Shown one piece after another: positions 43,056 to 51,461 of a stretch of DNA of 64,000 bases. Made by a program: the position numbers and the translations under genes. The number at the start of each line of letters is the position of its first letter. Within the stretch, counting starts at the first letter, position 1. The DNA comes from an uncultured Lachnospiraceae bacterium (GTDB lineage: Bacteria; Bacillota; Clostridia; Lachnospirales; Lachnospiraceae). The stretch lies in assembly GCA_910585005.1 (NCBI GenBank), contig CAJUCN010000004.1, positions 62,001 through 126,000 of the forward strand. The letters run 5' to 3'. The notes under the pieces were generated by a model. That model did no database searches. It had not been told where the DNA came from and was given only the letters and a program-made list of their open reading frames with translations.

Positions 43056-44318
43056 ATGGGAATGACAATGACCCAAAAAATACTGGCTGCCCATGCAGGG
43101 CTTAGCCAGGTAGAAGCCGGGCAGCTCATTGAGGCGGATTTGGATCTGGTGCTTGGCAACGATATCACCAGCCCGGTTGCTATTAAAGAAATGGAAAAGA
43201 TGAAGACAGAAGGGGTATTTGACAAGGATAAGATCGCCCTTGTTCCCGATCATTTTGTACCCAACAAGGATATTAAATCTGCAGAACATTGTAAATGTGT
43301 ACGCGAGTTTGCGTACCGCAACCAGATCACCAATTATTTTGAAGTGGGAGAGATGGGCATTGAACATGCACTTTTACCGGAAAAAGGGCTTACCGTTGCC
43401 GGGGATGTGATCATTGGGGCGGATTCCCATACCTGTACTTATGGCGCTTTGGGGGCATTTTCCACTGGTGTGGGAAGTACGGATATGGCTGCAGGTATGG
43501 CAACCGGGAAAGCATGGTTTAAAGTGCCGGGGGCAATTAAGTTTAATCTGGTTGGAAAGCCTTCCCAATGGGTAAGCGGTAAGGATGTGATTTTACATAT
43601 CATCGGCATGATCGGCGTGGATGGCGCGCTGTACAAGTCTATGGAATTTGTGGGGGAAGGGATTAAGAATCTGACCATGGACGATCGGTTTACCATTGCC
43701 AATATGGCGATTGAAGCTGGCGGCAAAAACGGGATCTTTCCGGTAGACGACCTTGCCATTGCTTATATGAAAGAACATTCCAATAAGCCTTATACTGTTT
43801 ATGAAGCGGATGAGGATGCAGTTTATGATGAAGAGTATACCATTGACCTTACTACCCTCCTTCCCACGATTGCATTTCCCCATCTTCCGGAGAATACCAA
43901 GACTATTGATGAGATTACAGAAGAGATTAAGATCGATCAGGTAGTGATTGGCTCTTGTACCAATGGACGGATTGACGATATGAGGATTGCTGCAAAGGTG
44001 CTGAAGGGAAAACATGTGGCAAAAGGCATGCGTTGTATTGTGATTCCGGCAACCCAGGCTATTTATATGCAGGCTATGGAAGAAGGGCTTCTTAAGATCT
44101 TTATAGAAGCAGGGGCAGTGGTAAGCACCCCAACCTGCGGTCCCTGCCTTGGCGGCTACATGGGGATCCTGGCAGAGGGGGAACGCTGCGTATCCACCAC
44201 CAACCGGAACTTTGTAGGACGTATGGGGCATGTAGGCTCTGAAATTTATCTGGCAAGCCCGGCGGTAGCGGCTGCCAGCGCGGTAGCAGGGAAGATCTCC
44301 TGTCCATGCCGGTTGTAA
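43056..44318 (+). CDS. leuC: 3-isopropylmalate dehydratase, large subunit
   Basis: With LeuD it isomerises 2-isopropylmalate to 3-isopropylmalate. The 420-residue protein is of the short, archaeal/HacA-like type used in Clostridia. Fe-S ligand cysteines are in GSCTNGR and PTCGPCLGG, and GADSHTCTYGALGAFSTGVG contains the substrate/cluster loop. The ATG at 43056 has GGAGG seven bases upstream; the frame extends earlier but without a better start. leuD follows after 49 bases. The likely regulator is the divergent LysR gene. Confidence 0.96.
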   Translation: MGMTMTQKILAAHAGLSQVEAGQLIEADLDLVLGNDITSPVAIKEMEKMKTEGVFDKDKIALVPDHFVPNKDIKSAEHCKCVREFAYRNQITNYFEVGEMGIEHALLPEKGLTVAGDVIIGADSHTCTYGALGAFSTGVGSTDMAAGMATGKAWFKVPGAIKFNLVGKPSQWVSGKDVILHIIGMIGVDGALYKSMEFVGEGIKNLTMDDRFTIANMAIEAGGKNGIFPVDDLAIAYMKEHSNKPYTVYEADEDAVYDEEYTIDLTTLLPTIAFPHLPENTKTIDEITEEIKIDQVVIGSCTNGRIDDMRIAAKVLKGKHVAKGMRCIVIPATQAIYMQAMEEGLLKIFIEAGAVVSTPTCGPCLGGYMGILAEGERCVSTTNRNFVGRMGHVGSEIYLASPAVAAASAVAGKISCPCRL

Positions 44319-44367
44319 GCGGTATTCGGTTTCAAAGCTTAAGTCTTCTAAAGCAGAAAGGAAAATA

Positions 44368-44859
44368 ATGATGAAAGCAGCAAAAGGAATTGTTTTTAAA
44401 TATGGCGACAATGTGGACACGGATGTAATTATCCCTGCAAGATACTTAAATTCCTCTGACCCGGCGGAGCTTGCAGCACATTGTATGGAAGATATTGACA
44501 AGGATTTTATCAAAAAAGTAAATAAGGGTGATATTATGGTAGCGGATAAAAATTTTGGCTGTGGTTCTTCAAGGGAACATGCCCCTATTGCCATCAAAGC
44601 GGCAGGGGTGAGTTGTGTGATTGCTGAGACCTTTGCCCGTATCTTTTACCGGAACGCCATCAATATCGGGCTTCCGATCATCGAATGTCCGGAAGCTTCT
44701 AAAGGCATTGACGGGGGAGATGAAGTTATGGTAGATTTTGATTCCGGCATCATCCAAAACCTGACAAAAGGCACACAGTTTAAAGGGCAGGCTTTTCCGG
44801 AGTTTATGCAAAAGATCATAGATGCGGAAGGGTTGGTAAATTACATTAATCAAAAATGA
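44368..44859 (+). CDS. leuD: 3-isopropylmalate dehydratase, small subunit
   Basis: The 163-residue swivelling subunit partner of LeuC, with YGDNVDTDVIIPARYLN at the N-terminus and the substrate-recognition loop FGCGSSREHAPIAIKAAG. The length is typical for the archaeal-type small subunit. AAAGGAAA precedes two adjacent ATG codons; 44368 is used. It ends at a 16-bp perfect hairpin. Confidence 0.96.
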   Translation: MMKAAKGIVFKYGDNVDTDVIIPARYLNSSDPAELAAHCMEDIDKDFIKKVNKGDIMVADKNFGCGSSREHAPIAIKAAGVSCVIAETFARIFYRNAINIGLPIIECPEASKGIDGGDEVMVDFDSGIIQNLTKGTQFKGQAFPEFMQKIIDAEGLVNYINQK

Positions 44860-44877
44860 CCACTCTGGTAAGAAACA

Positions 44878-44924
44878 AAATATTACGCCGCCACGTTCCA
44901 GCAGAGCATGGCGGCGTAATATTT
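44878..44924. terminator. Terminator of leuCD
   Basis: A perfect 16-bp stem (44878-44893 with 44909-44924) closes a 15-base loop. The left arm begins with A and the right arm ends in TATTT, so it may stop transcription in both directions. Confidence 0.8.
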
Positions 44925-45099
44925 ATGTTCGGTCAAGGATCCCTTATCCGTTCCCTAAATCAGCGAAACGGATATTTATTCATGAAGTGGTTTCTTTTAT
45001 ATAGGTAATGTGATAAAATAGGGAACGTAAGTCACAGAATAAACACAAATGCATAGTAAACTTGCATAGTGATACCAGGAATGAGGAGGAAGTTTTAAA

Positions 45100-46365
45100 A
45101 TGGCTAAAAGTACTGCACCGGAAGCTGGCAGTGAGCAGAAGGTAATGACCAAATATGACCGCAAAATGGAAGAGCGGCGTATCCAAAAGGAAAAAGATAA
45201 AAAACAGGAAAAGCTGACGAAGACGATAGTGTCTTTGATCGGCATAGTGCTGGTAGTGGCAATTGTGATTTCAGCTATCCGCCCGATTGTTGCAAAGCAA
45301 ATGGCGCTTAATGGGACATACATCCAGATCGGAGACCACAAGATCAGCAAATTGGAATATGATTATTATTATCATACACAATTACGCAATAATGCGAATA
45401 TGCTTTCTTATTATGGGCTGGATGTAAATGCGGACTTATCCTCTTATATGATTTCAGATCAAATGAGCTTTAAAGATATGTACGATGGTATGGCGGTAGA
45501 ACAAATGCGCGAAGTGAAAGCTATGGCGGATGAGGCTAAAAAGAATGGCTTTTCTTACGATGCAGAAACGGAATATAAAGCCTATATGGATAGCATGGAG
45601 GAATTTACACAGGGACAGGAAATCAATATGAGTGAGTATTATAAGGAAAGTTATGGTCCTTATGCAACAGTTTCCAACATTGCCCCGTTTGATAAAGAAG
45701 GAATGCTTGCCAGTGCATACTATCAGGAATTACTTGAACAAAATAAGCCTTCACAGGAAGAAGTAAAAGCATATTATGAAGAGCATAAAACCGATTATGA
45801 TCAGGTGGATTATAGGAGTTATATTTTTACTACAGGTTTAAATGCGGATGCTTCTGAAGATGAAATTGCAAAGGCAGTGGAGAAAAATAAAGCGGATGCA
45901 CAAGCAATGGTGAAAAGCCGTAAAGAGGGGGCCGACTTTAATGAACTGTGCCTGACCTATGCACCGGAAGAGTCTAAGGAAAATTATGAAGATGCAGAAA
46001 ATGATTACAGCTTATCGGAAGGAAGGTATCGCTCTTCCCTTGCAACGATCATGGGAGATTGGCTTTACGATGATGCGAGAAAACAAGGGGATATCGAAGT
46101 CCTTGAAGATACGGATAGTAATAGATACTATGTGATTGAATTTATCAACAAATATTATGATGAAGAAAACGATGCCAAGATTTCAGATACGATCGCAGAT
46201 GCAGCGGTATCGGAACATGTGGACGAATTATTAAAAGGGTATGAAGTGAGCGACCCCAAAGGGAACCTTCCCTATTTGACCATTGGAAATGAAGATGATG
46301 CCTCTGAAAATGTAAATGCTGATGAAAATGGTGAGGCAACCACAACAGAGGAAAAGGAAGAATAA
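45100..46365 (+). CDS. PrsA/SurA-like peptidyl-prolyl isomerase family foldase
   Basis: A 421-residue protein with a charged cytoplasmic N-terminus (about 1-40), one membrane helix (about 42-63) and a large extracytoplasmic part that matches the SurA/PrsA chaperone layout: an N-terminal helical domain with ISKLEYDYYYHTQLR, then KPSQEEVKAYYEEHK, which typically precedes a parvulin PPIase domain (about 240-370). The PPIase core looks diverged, so isomerase activity is uncertain; chaperoning of secreted proteins is the likely role. There is no lipobox, so it is anchored by its helix. The acidic tail ends in a Glu/Thr run. GAGGAGGA precedes the ATG. Confidence 0.8.
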   Translation: MAKSTAPEAGSEQKVMTKYDRKMEERRIQKEKDKKQEKLTKTIVSLIGIVLVVAIVISAIRPIVAKQMALNGTYIQIGDHKISKLEYDYYYHTQLRNNANMLSYYGLDVNADLSSYMISDQMSFKDMYDGMAVEQMREVKAMADEAKKNGFSYDAETEYKAYMDSMEEFTQGQEINMSEYYKESYGPYATVSNIAPFDKEGMLASAYYQELLEQNKPSQEEVKAYYEEHKTDYDQVDYRSYIFTTGLNADASEDEIAKAVEKNKADAQAMVKSRKEGADFNELCLTYAPEESKENYEDAENDYSLSEGRYRSSLATIMGDWLYDDARKQGDIEVLEDTDSNRYYVIEFINKYYDEENDAKISDTIADAAVSEHVDELLKGYEVSDPKGNLPYLTIGNEDDASENVNADENGEATTTEEKEE

Positions 46366-46373
46366 TTATTTTA

Positions 46374-46400
46374 GGCGCTGCCGTCAGGCAGCGCCGTTTT
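46374..46400 (+). terminator. Terminator of the foldase gene
   Basis: A perfect nine-bp GC-rich stem (46374-46382 with 46387-46395) with a four-base loop is followed by GTTTT. The T-run touches the stop of the convergent phosphatase gene. Confidence 0.88.
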
Positions 46401-47184
46401 ATCCTTGAAAAGCTTTGGCGAAAGAACCGGCAGAAGAAACAGGCTCGCCGCCGGAAAGCAGATGATGCACATCGCCGATAGCCTGCACACGAAAATAAGC
46501 TTCATTTCCCCAGCGTTCTTCACTGGTTAATACCGTCAGGGACGTGGTGGGTAAAAAGAAACCATGTACTAGCAGGGGAAAAGAAACATTTAAAAGGTGG
46601 GAAAGCACAAGGCAGGTGACTCCCAAATGACAGAAGATCACAATAAGGGGAGTGGTGCGCTGATCTTCTTCATGGTCTGCAATGGCGGAACCATTGGAAG
46701 AAACAGTGCTGGTAATAAAACGCTTTTCTTTTCCATTGACACGGTAAAAACTGCCGTCTCTTGTGTATCCATAGGCAGATAGCAGATCGTCAAAATTTTT
46801 GCAGACATCCTGATAGGCGGGGGCAATCTCTGGGTTCTGTTTCATTACACTGGTCTCCACCCACTGGTCAATATCATACATCTGTGGCTGGGTAGTCCAC
46901 ATAGAAGGAACGAAATCCCAGGGAACGCCATGCCTTTCTGTTATAGGATCATCAATGGGATACGAAAATTCTCTCATCCAGGGCAGGATGATTGCTTCCC
47001 TGTTTACCTTTTCAAGGGTATAAGAAGCCGTTTCCCTGGCCCGGCCTAAAGGGGAGCAGTAAAATTCATCTACTTTCCAGTTTTTGATCCTCTGGGAGAG
47101 CAGTTCGGCTTCCCGCCGGCCCTTTTCTGTCAAGGTATCATTGGCGTAATTTGGTTCACCGTGACGGACAAATACGATTCTCAT
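46399..47184 (-). CDS. Histidine phosphatase family protein
   Basis: A 261-residue member of the phosphoglycerate-mutase-like histidine phosphatase branch. It begins with RIVFVRHGEPNY, whose histidine (residue 8) forms the phosphohistidine, and has YCSPLGRARETASY and a second conserved histidine in IVIFCHLGV. The substrate is unknown; many such proteins are broad phosphatases. It is the third gene of a minus-strand run after the metallophosphoesterase, 15 bases downstream of it. AAGGAAA precedes the ATG at a slightly long distance. Confidence 0.9.
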   Translation of the reverse strand: MRIVFVRHGEPNYANDTLTEKGRREAELLSQRIKNWKVDEFYCSPLGRARETASYTLEKVNREAIILPWMREFSYPIDDPITERHGVPWDFVPSMWTTQPQMYDIDQWVETSVMKQNPEIAPAYQDVCKNFDDLLSAYGYTRDGSFYRVNGKEKRFITSTVSSNGSAIADHEEDQRTTPLIVIFCHLGVTCLVLSHLLNVSFPLLVHGFFLPTTSLTVLTSEERWGNEAYFRVQAIGDVHHLLSGGEPVSSAGSFAKAFQG

Positions 47185-47199
47185 AAAAGTGTTTCCTTT

Positions 47200-47820
47200 C
47201 TAGCGTATGTGCGTTTGAGGCTCGTCATCCTCAAAATCAAATACACATCGCTCATAAGTATTGATAATGTGGGTATCCATATATTTATCATACCGCTTGT
47301 GTTTTCGGCCATAAGACATATGGACATGCCCATGAAGAAAAAATTTTGGCTTGTATTTTTCAATCAGTTTCCGAAATGCCTGAAATCCCTGATGGGGAAG
47401 GTCCCGCCCATCATTGAGCTGATAGGCAGGAGAATGGGTTACCAATATATCAAAACCACGGTGCCGCAGCAGTTTAAACCATAGTTTTGCAACCCGCCTC
47501 CTCATTTCATGTTCGGTGTATTGATGGGGGCCTGGGCGGTAACGCATAGAGCCGCCTAACCCCAAGATACGGATACCTTCATAGATAAAAATATCATCTT
47601 CGATACAAGTGCATCCTTCCGGTGGAATCCGCTCATATTTTCCATCGTGATTTCCGTGGACATATAAAACCGGTACATTAGTAAGCGTCACCAAAAAGGT
47701 AAGGTATCGGGGATCTAAATCACCGCAGGAGATGATCAGGTCGATATCTTCCACTTTACTTTTTTCAAAAAAATCCCACAGATATTTTGATTCTTCGTCA
47801 GAGATCGCAAGTATTCTCAT
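47200..47820 (-). CDS. Metallophosphoesterase (calcineurin-like)
   Basis: A 206-residue cytosolic phosphoesterase with the dimetal motifs ISDEES (in place of the usual DxH), SCGDLD, HGNHDGKY, VTHSPAY and HGHVHMSYG. In the first motif the histidine of DxH is replaced by Glu-Glu, which may change metal use. The substrate may be a nucleotide or a phosphodiester; this cannot be told from sequence. It lies seven bases after the ParB-like/BMP fusion gene, so the two are probably co-expressed. Confidence 0.88.
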   Translation of the reverse strand: MRILAISDEESKYLWDFFEKSKVEDIDLIISCGDLDPRYLTFLVTLTNVPVLYVHGNHDGKYERIPPEGCTCIEDDIFIYEGIRILGLGGSMRYRPGPHQYTEHEMRRRVAKLWFKLLRHRGFDILVTHSPAYQLNDGRDLPHQGFQAFRKLIEKYKPKFFLHGHVHMSYGRKHKRYDKYMDTHIINTYERCVFDFEDDEPQTHIR

Positions 47821-47827
47821 AAGTAGC

Positions 47828-49735
47828 TTAACCTTCCTCTTTTAATACTCCCTGCTGATCAATGACAGGCACTGCATGTTCTTTCAATTCTTCTTTTTTG
47901 GGGATGGACCCAACCACATTTTCTGCAAGCCAATTCATATTCATGATCTCTTCAGGCGACAGGCTCCTATCCGGGTCATCCACAACGATACCTGTCTGGG
48001 AATATAAGATACCGGAAAATGGATCAAATGATTCTGCGCTAATGGAAGATTTTAGGAATTCCACCAATCTTTTTGTCCCGATAGGCAGATGATGGGAGCA
48101 GATCACATCGATGACTCCTGCGGACATACCCCACCAGTAATTGATCGCCTTAGTGGAAGAGGTATCGTCATATTTCCATGTTCCGTTCATGATCGTGCGG
48201 ATAAGCTGTTCGTAAAATTTTCCCCAGTGATATAGGGGCATAGCAAGGTTTCTTGGATGATCCCCTTCCATAAGATAAAGGCCAAAGAAGCGTGAGGCTT
48301 CTTCAGGAATTACCATATCCCGGCTGGAAACGCAGGAGGACTGGGTTTCGCGGATTTTTTCAAACAGATCTACTTCTTTCATGGCAGACCATTCCAGATA
48401 AACCTTTGCCCTTGGGTTGATCATTTTTGCGCCCAGTGCAAATGCGTTGATATTTGCAATAGAGCCGTAAATAGGGTAGTCTGCAATATAAGTTAAGCGG
48501 TTGTTTTCAGCCATTGCGCCGCCAATAGCGCCCATCAGGAATTTTGCTTCATGCATACGGGAATAATAGGTTCGTATGTACCTGTGGGAAGTATTTAAAG
48601 AACAGTTTAAAATTCTTATGTCAGGGTTTGCGATTGCCGCCTTTACACTGGCCTGGACAAAAGCAGGCGTAGTGGTAAAAATTAGGTTGCAGCCTTCGGC
48701 AATTGCAGTTTCAATCAGCAGATCGGCGTTTTCGGTAGTGCCGTTTTCGTAGCAGACTGTCTGCAGTTCGTCAGGGAAAGTCTGTTCCAGATATAGCCGT
48801 CCTAATTCATGGGCATAAGTCCATGCTGAATTTCCAGGTGTCTTTTCGTAAATGAATGCAGCTTTGATCCTGGGAGCGCTTGAAGGCAGGAGAATGCTTA
48901 ACAACGGTTTCTTTTCCTGGCTGGGCGCCATTTTTAAGTCAATATCCTGATCTGCATTGAGAAGTTTAAATTCCTCCCAGCTTTTAGAAATCAGGGCATT
49001 TAGTTCATTGGTCGTCTTATCTTCAACGGCTGCATAACCATGCAGGGTAATGAAAGCAAGGAAAGCGTCACCTGGTGTAATATGCATTTTGTTCCCGCCT
49101 TTTGCCTTATATTCGGAGGTAAAGCGGGAATATAAGGAACTAAAGGTCAGCAGCTCCTCCTCGCTCCAAACCTGCCCTGGATCTTTTCCCACCGCTTTTT
49201 GCAGTTTTGCAAAATCCCCTTCATGGGAAAACCAGATATAATTGATAGGAGCTGCTTGGTAAAACTCCATAAATTCATAATAGATCTTATTTTCTTTGTC
49301 ATCGGTACGTCTTGGCACAATACGGATCACGTCGCCTAAGATCGAGACTGCTTTATGAAATTTCATAACGCTGACCCGCTTATTTCCCTCCAGTACATAG
49401 AACTTATTCATGTATTCATATGCTTTGATAGCATCCCGGATGCCTTCTTCTATGTGGCTGGTGCTAAGGGCGGACCATTTGCTGGCAAACTCTGTGTTTT
49501 CCTGTAAGATCGGCATGAAATTTCCGGCAAAAGAACTGCTTCTTCCAATGGTTTTCGTTCCAACAATCTGGTCTGTGGGAATCTGCACCAGTCCAAGGGG
49601 CATTTCATAGTAAGCTCCCTTTTCTGGTAAAATATCATCTAAAACCTGGAGTGTTGGTTTTTCGCCCCGAAGCATTCTTGCCTGATAATCTTTTTTTCCT
49701 GCTTTAAATGCTTTGCTATAATCTTCTTTACTCAT
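47828..49735 (-). CDS. ParB-like domain fused to a BMP/PnrA-type nucleoside-binding domain
   Basis: A 635-residue protein. Its N-terminal half carries a ParB/sulfiredoxin-like region (about 45-200): LVQIPTDQIVGTKTIGRSS and the FYVLEGNKRVSVMKF box. From about residue 285 a basic membrane protein (BMP/PnrA) substrate-binding domain follows, with KAAFIYEKTPGNSAWTYAHE, TTPAFVQASV and KFLMGAIGGAMAE. BMP proteins are usually lipoproteins that bind purine nucleosides for ABC import. This one has no signal peptide or lipobox, and no permease or ATPase genes are near. The ATG at 49735 follows AAGAGGG; upstream in-frame ATGs are rejected because they would prepend an unrelated hydrophobic stretch overlapping the promoter zone of the divergent gene. 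A cytosolic nucleoside sensor is a fair inference. Confidence 0.82.
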   Translation of the reverse strand: MSKEDYSKAFKAGKKDYQARMLRGEKPTLQVLDDILPEKGAYYEMPLGLVQIPTDQIVGTKTIGRSSSFAGNFMPILQENTEFASKWSALSTSHIEEGIRDAIKAYEYMNKFYVLEGNKRVSVMKFHKAVSILGDVIRIVPRRTDDKENKIYYEFMEFYQAAPINYIWFSHEGDFAKLQKAVGKDPGQVWSEEELLTFSSLYSRFTSEYKAKGGNKMHITPGDAFLAFITLHGYAAVEDKTTNELNALISKSWEEFKLLNADQDIDLKMAPSQEKKPLLSILLPSSAPRIKAAFIYEKTPGNSAWTYAHELGRLYLEQTFPDELQTVCYENGTTENADLLIETAIAEGCNLIFTTTPAFVQASVKAAIANPDIRILNCSLNTSHRYIRTYYSRMHEAKFLMGAIGGAMAENNRLTYIADYPIYGSIANINAFALGAKMINPRAKVYLEWSAMKEVDLFEKIRETQSSCVSSRDMVIPEEASRFFGLYLMEGDHPRNLAMPLYHWGKFYEQLIRTIMNGTWKYDDTSSTKAINYWWGMSAGVIDVICSHHLPIGTKRLVEFLKSSISAESFDPFSGILYSQTGIVVDDPDRSLSPEEIMNMNWLAENVVGSIPKKEELKEHAVPVIDQQGVLKEEG

Positions 49736-49904
49736 AATCCCTCTTAATTCCAGCGCAGTAAACCAGCCTATGGAACAGCCGGCTTTGGCGCTTACGCAAT
49801 CTTTGTCTGATACAGGTAATATTATAAGAAAGAACGTTAAGAAATGCAAGAAAAAGAGATTTCCCACTCTTGAAACATATGTTCGCATATGGTAGAATAA
49901 CTGC

Positions 49905-50285
49905 ATGGATAAACAAAAGGCGAAACGGGATTTACTATTATTAGCGGGAATTATCTTTGCGGCATTGCTGGTGTGGGTAAGTTTCCAGCTTATAAATCAT
50001 GGAAGGGCAGATGTGGCGCTTGTTCTTCAGGATGGTAAAGTGATTGCCAGCTATTCTCTATGGGAGGATCAGACGGCAATTATTTCTTATGGTGAAAAGG
50101 AATATAACCTTTTAATGATCAGCAGCGGGACTGCTTTTATATCAGATGCCGACTGTCCGGATAAGCTTTGTGTCAGCCAAAAGGCAATTTCCAGGAAAGG
50201 CGAAAGCATTATCTGCCTTCCGCATAAGCTGGTAATCGTAATCGATACAAAAGAAGAAGGTGAAGTGGATGCCGTCGTTTACTGA
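49905..50285 (+). CDS. NusG domain II-type membrane-anchored protein
   Basis: A 126-residue protein with an N-terminal membrane helix (about 10-30) and an extracytoplasmic NusG-domain-II-like beta domain (PF07009) holding the paired cysteines in SDADCPDKLCVSQK and the CLPHKLVI strand. The function is unknown; the family is commonly found next to Gx transporter genes, as here, and near flavin-transfer systems. It overlaps the Gx gene by 17 bases. No clear ribosome binding site precedes the ATG at 49905. Confidence 0.85.
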   Translation: MDKQKAKRDLLLLAGIIFAALLVWVSFQLINHGRADVALVLQDGKVIASYSLWEDQTAIISYGEKEYNLLMISSGTAFISDADCPDKLCVSQKAISRKGESIICLPHKLVIVIDTKEEGEVDAVVY

Positions 50286-50787
50286 AAAGATGAATAAGAC
50301 TGCATATATGGGGCTGTTGACGGCAATGGCTCTTATTCTGTCTTATGTGGAAACACTGATTTCTTTTCAGCCAGGGATACCTGGAGTGAAAATAGGACTT
50401 GCAAATCTTGCAGTGCTGGTCTGTCTGTATCTCTTTGGCTGGAAGGAGGCATTGCTTCTTACGGTGGTCAAGGCGGTGGTCAGCGGTTTTTTATTTGGAA
50501 ATCTGTTTATGATCATTTATTCGCTGACAGGGGCGGTGGTCAGTGCATTTACGATGATTTTACTCAAAAAAAGCGGATGGTTCCATATCCCTGTAGTCAG
50601 CGCCGCCGGAGGTGTAATGCACAATATGGGGCAGTTAGCGGTGGCGTTTTTTGTTGTAGAGACATATTCCGTGCTTTACTATTTGCCGGTTCTTGTTTTT
50701 GCAGGATTGTTTACTGGAATCGTGATTGGGATAGCGGCATCTTTGGTACTTCCGTATGTCCAAAACATTTTGAAATATCGCTGCTGA
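50269..50787 (+). CDS. Gx transporter family membrane protein
   Basis: A 172-residue polytopic protein with about five helices and the family hallmarks GLLTAMALILSYVETLI, PGVKIGLANLAVLV and GAVVSAFTM. It belongs to the family once annotated as heptaprenyl diphosphate synthase component I and now called Gx transporter (PF07456), with an ECF-substrate-component-like fold; the transported compound is unknown. The ATG at 50269 has AAGGTG upstream and overlaps the NusG-II gene by 17 bases, which couples the two. A later ATG at 50290 is possible. Confidence 0.88.
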   Translation: MPSFTEKMNKTAYMGLLTAMALILSYVETLISFQPGIPGVKIGLANLAVLVCLYLFGWKEALLLTVVKAVVSGFLFGNLFMIIYSLTGAVVSAFTMILLKKSGWFHIPVVSAAGGVMHNMGQLAVAFFVVETYSVLYYLPVLVFAGLFTGIVIGIAASLVLPYVQNILKYRC

Positions 50788-50839
50788 TGGGCAGGGCAAT
50801 TGCCTGTATTTTTAGGAGATCAGGAAGGGAGATGGTGTC

Positions 50840-51448
50840 ATGTTTGGGTTTATTAGGGGCAGGATCGATCAGGTCAGTGAAGACAATGTGGTGATTGATA
50901 CGGGAGGGGTTGGTTATAATGTAAAAATTTCTTCCGGTACATTTGCAGCCCTTCCCGGGATCGGGGAAGAGATTAAGCTGTACACATATACTTGTGTGCG
51001 TGAGGATTCGTTTTGTTTGTTTGGTTTTTTGTCAAGGGATGACTTGGAAATTTTTAAAAAACTGATCACCGTCAACGGGATCGGTCCCAAAGGAGGACTT
51101 GCCATCTTATCTGTTATGAGCGCTGATGATCTCCGGTTTGCCATTCTTTCCGGTGATGCTGCCAGTATCACAAAAGCTCCAGGAATCGGGAAGAAGACCG
51201 CGGAGAGGGTAATCCTCGATTTGAAGGATAAGGTATCTCTTGAAGATACCTTAATCCAGAAGGAAATGCAGGCAGTTCCCGATATAACAGGGGGAACGAT
51301 GCAACAAGCCAGAAAGGAAGCGGTGGAAGCGCTGACTGCCCTTGGTTATTCGGCTGCCGATGCATTGCATGCAGTAAAGAATGTCCAGGCAAAAGAGGAG
51401 GCGGATGTGGAAACCATCTTAAAGCTTGCGCTTAAGAATATGTTTTAG
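50840..51448 (+). CDS. ruvA: Holliday junction branch migration protein RuvA
   Basis: The 202-residue tetrameric DNA-binding subunit of the RuvAB branch-migration complex. It starts with FGFIRGRIDQ, and has the helix-hairpin-helix motifs around GIGPKGGLAILS and PGIGKKTAERVILDLKDK, then a C-terminal domain that contacts RuvB. GGAAGGGAG precedes the ATG. ruvB starts 13 bases after the stop. Confidence 0.97.
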   Translation: MFGFIRGRIDQVSEDNVVIDTGGVGYNVKISSGTFAALPGIGEEIKLYTYTCVREDSFCLFGFLSRDDLEIFKKLITVNGIGPKGGLAILSVMSADDLRFAILSGDAASITKAPGIGKKTAERVILDLKDKVSLEDTLIQKEMQAVPDITGGTMQQARKEAVEALTALGYSAADALHAVKNVQAKEEADVETILKLALKNMF

Positions 51449-51461
51449 CATGGAGGATTTT

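Noticed and set aside
43593..44597. Long open frame of 334 codons on the minus strand across leuC and leuD
   Set aside because: It lies antisense to two well-supported genes, its translation has no recognisable domain, and it lacks a proper ribosome binding site; it is a by-product of leuCD codon use.
49736..49906. Longer N-terminus of the ParB-like/BMP protein, which would add a hydrophobic stretch resembling a signal peptide
   Set aside because: The ATG at 49735 has a proper AAGAGGG ribosome binding site, and the ParB-like region starts soon after; the upstream stretch overlaps the neighbouring divergent gene start and has no lipobox or cleavage pattern.
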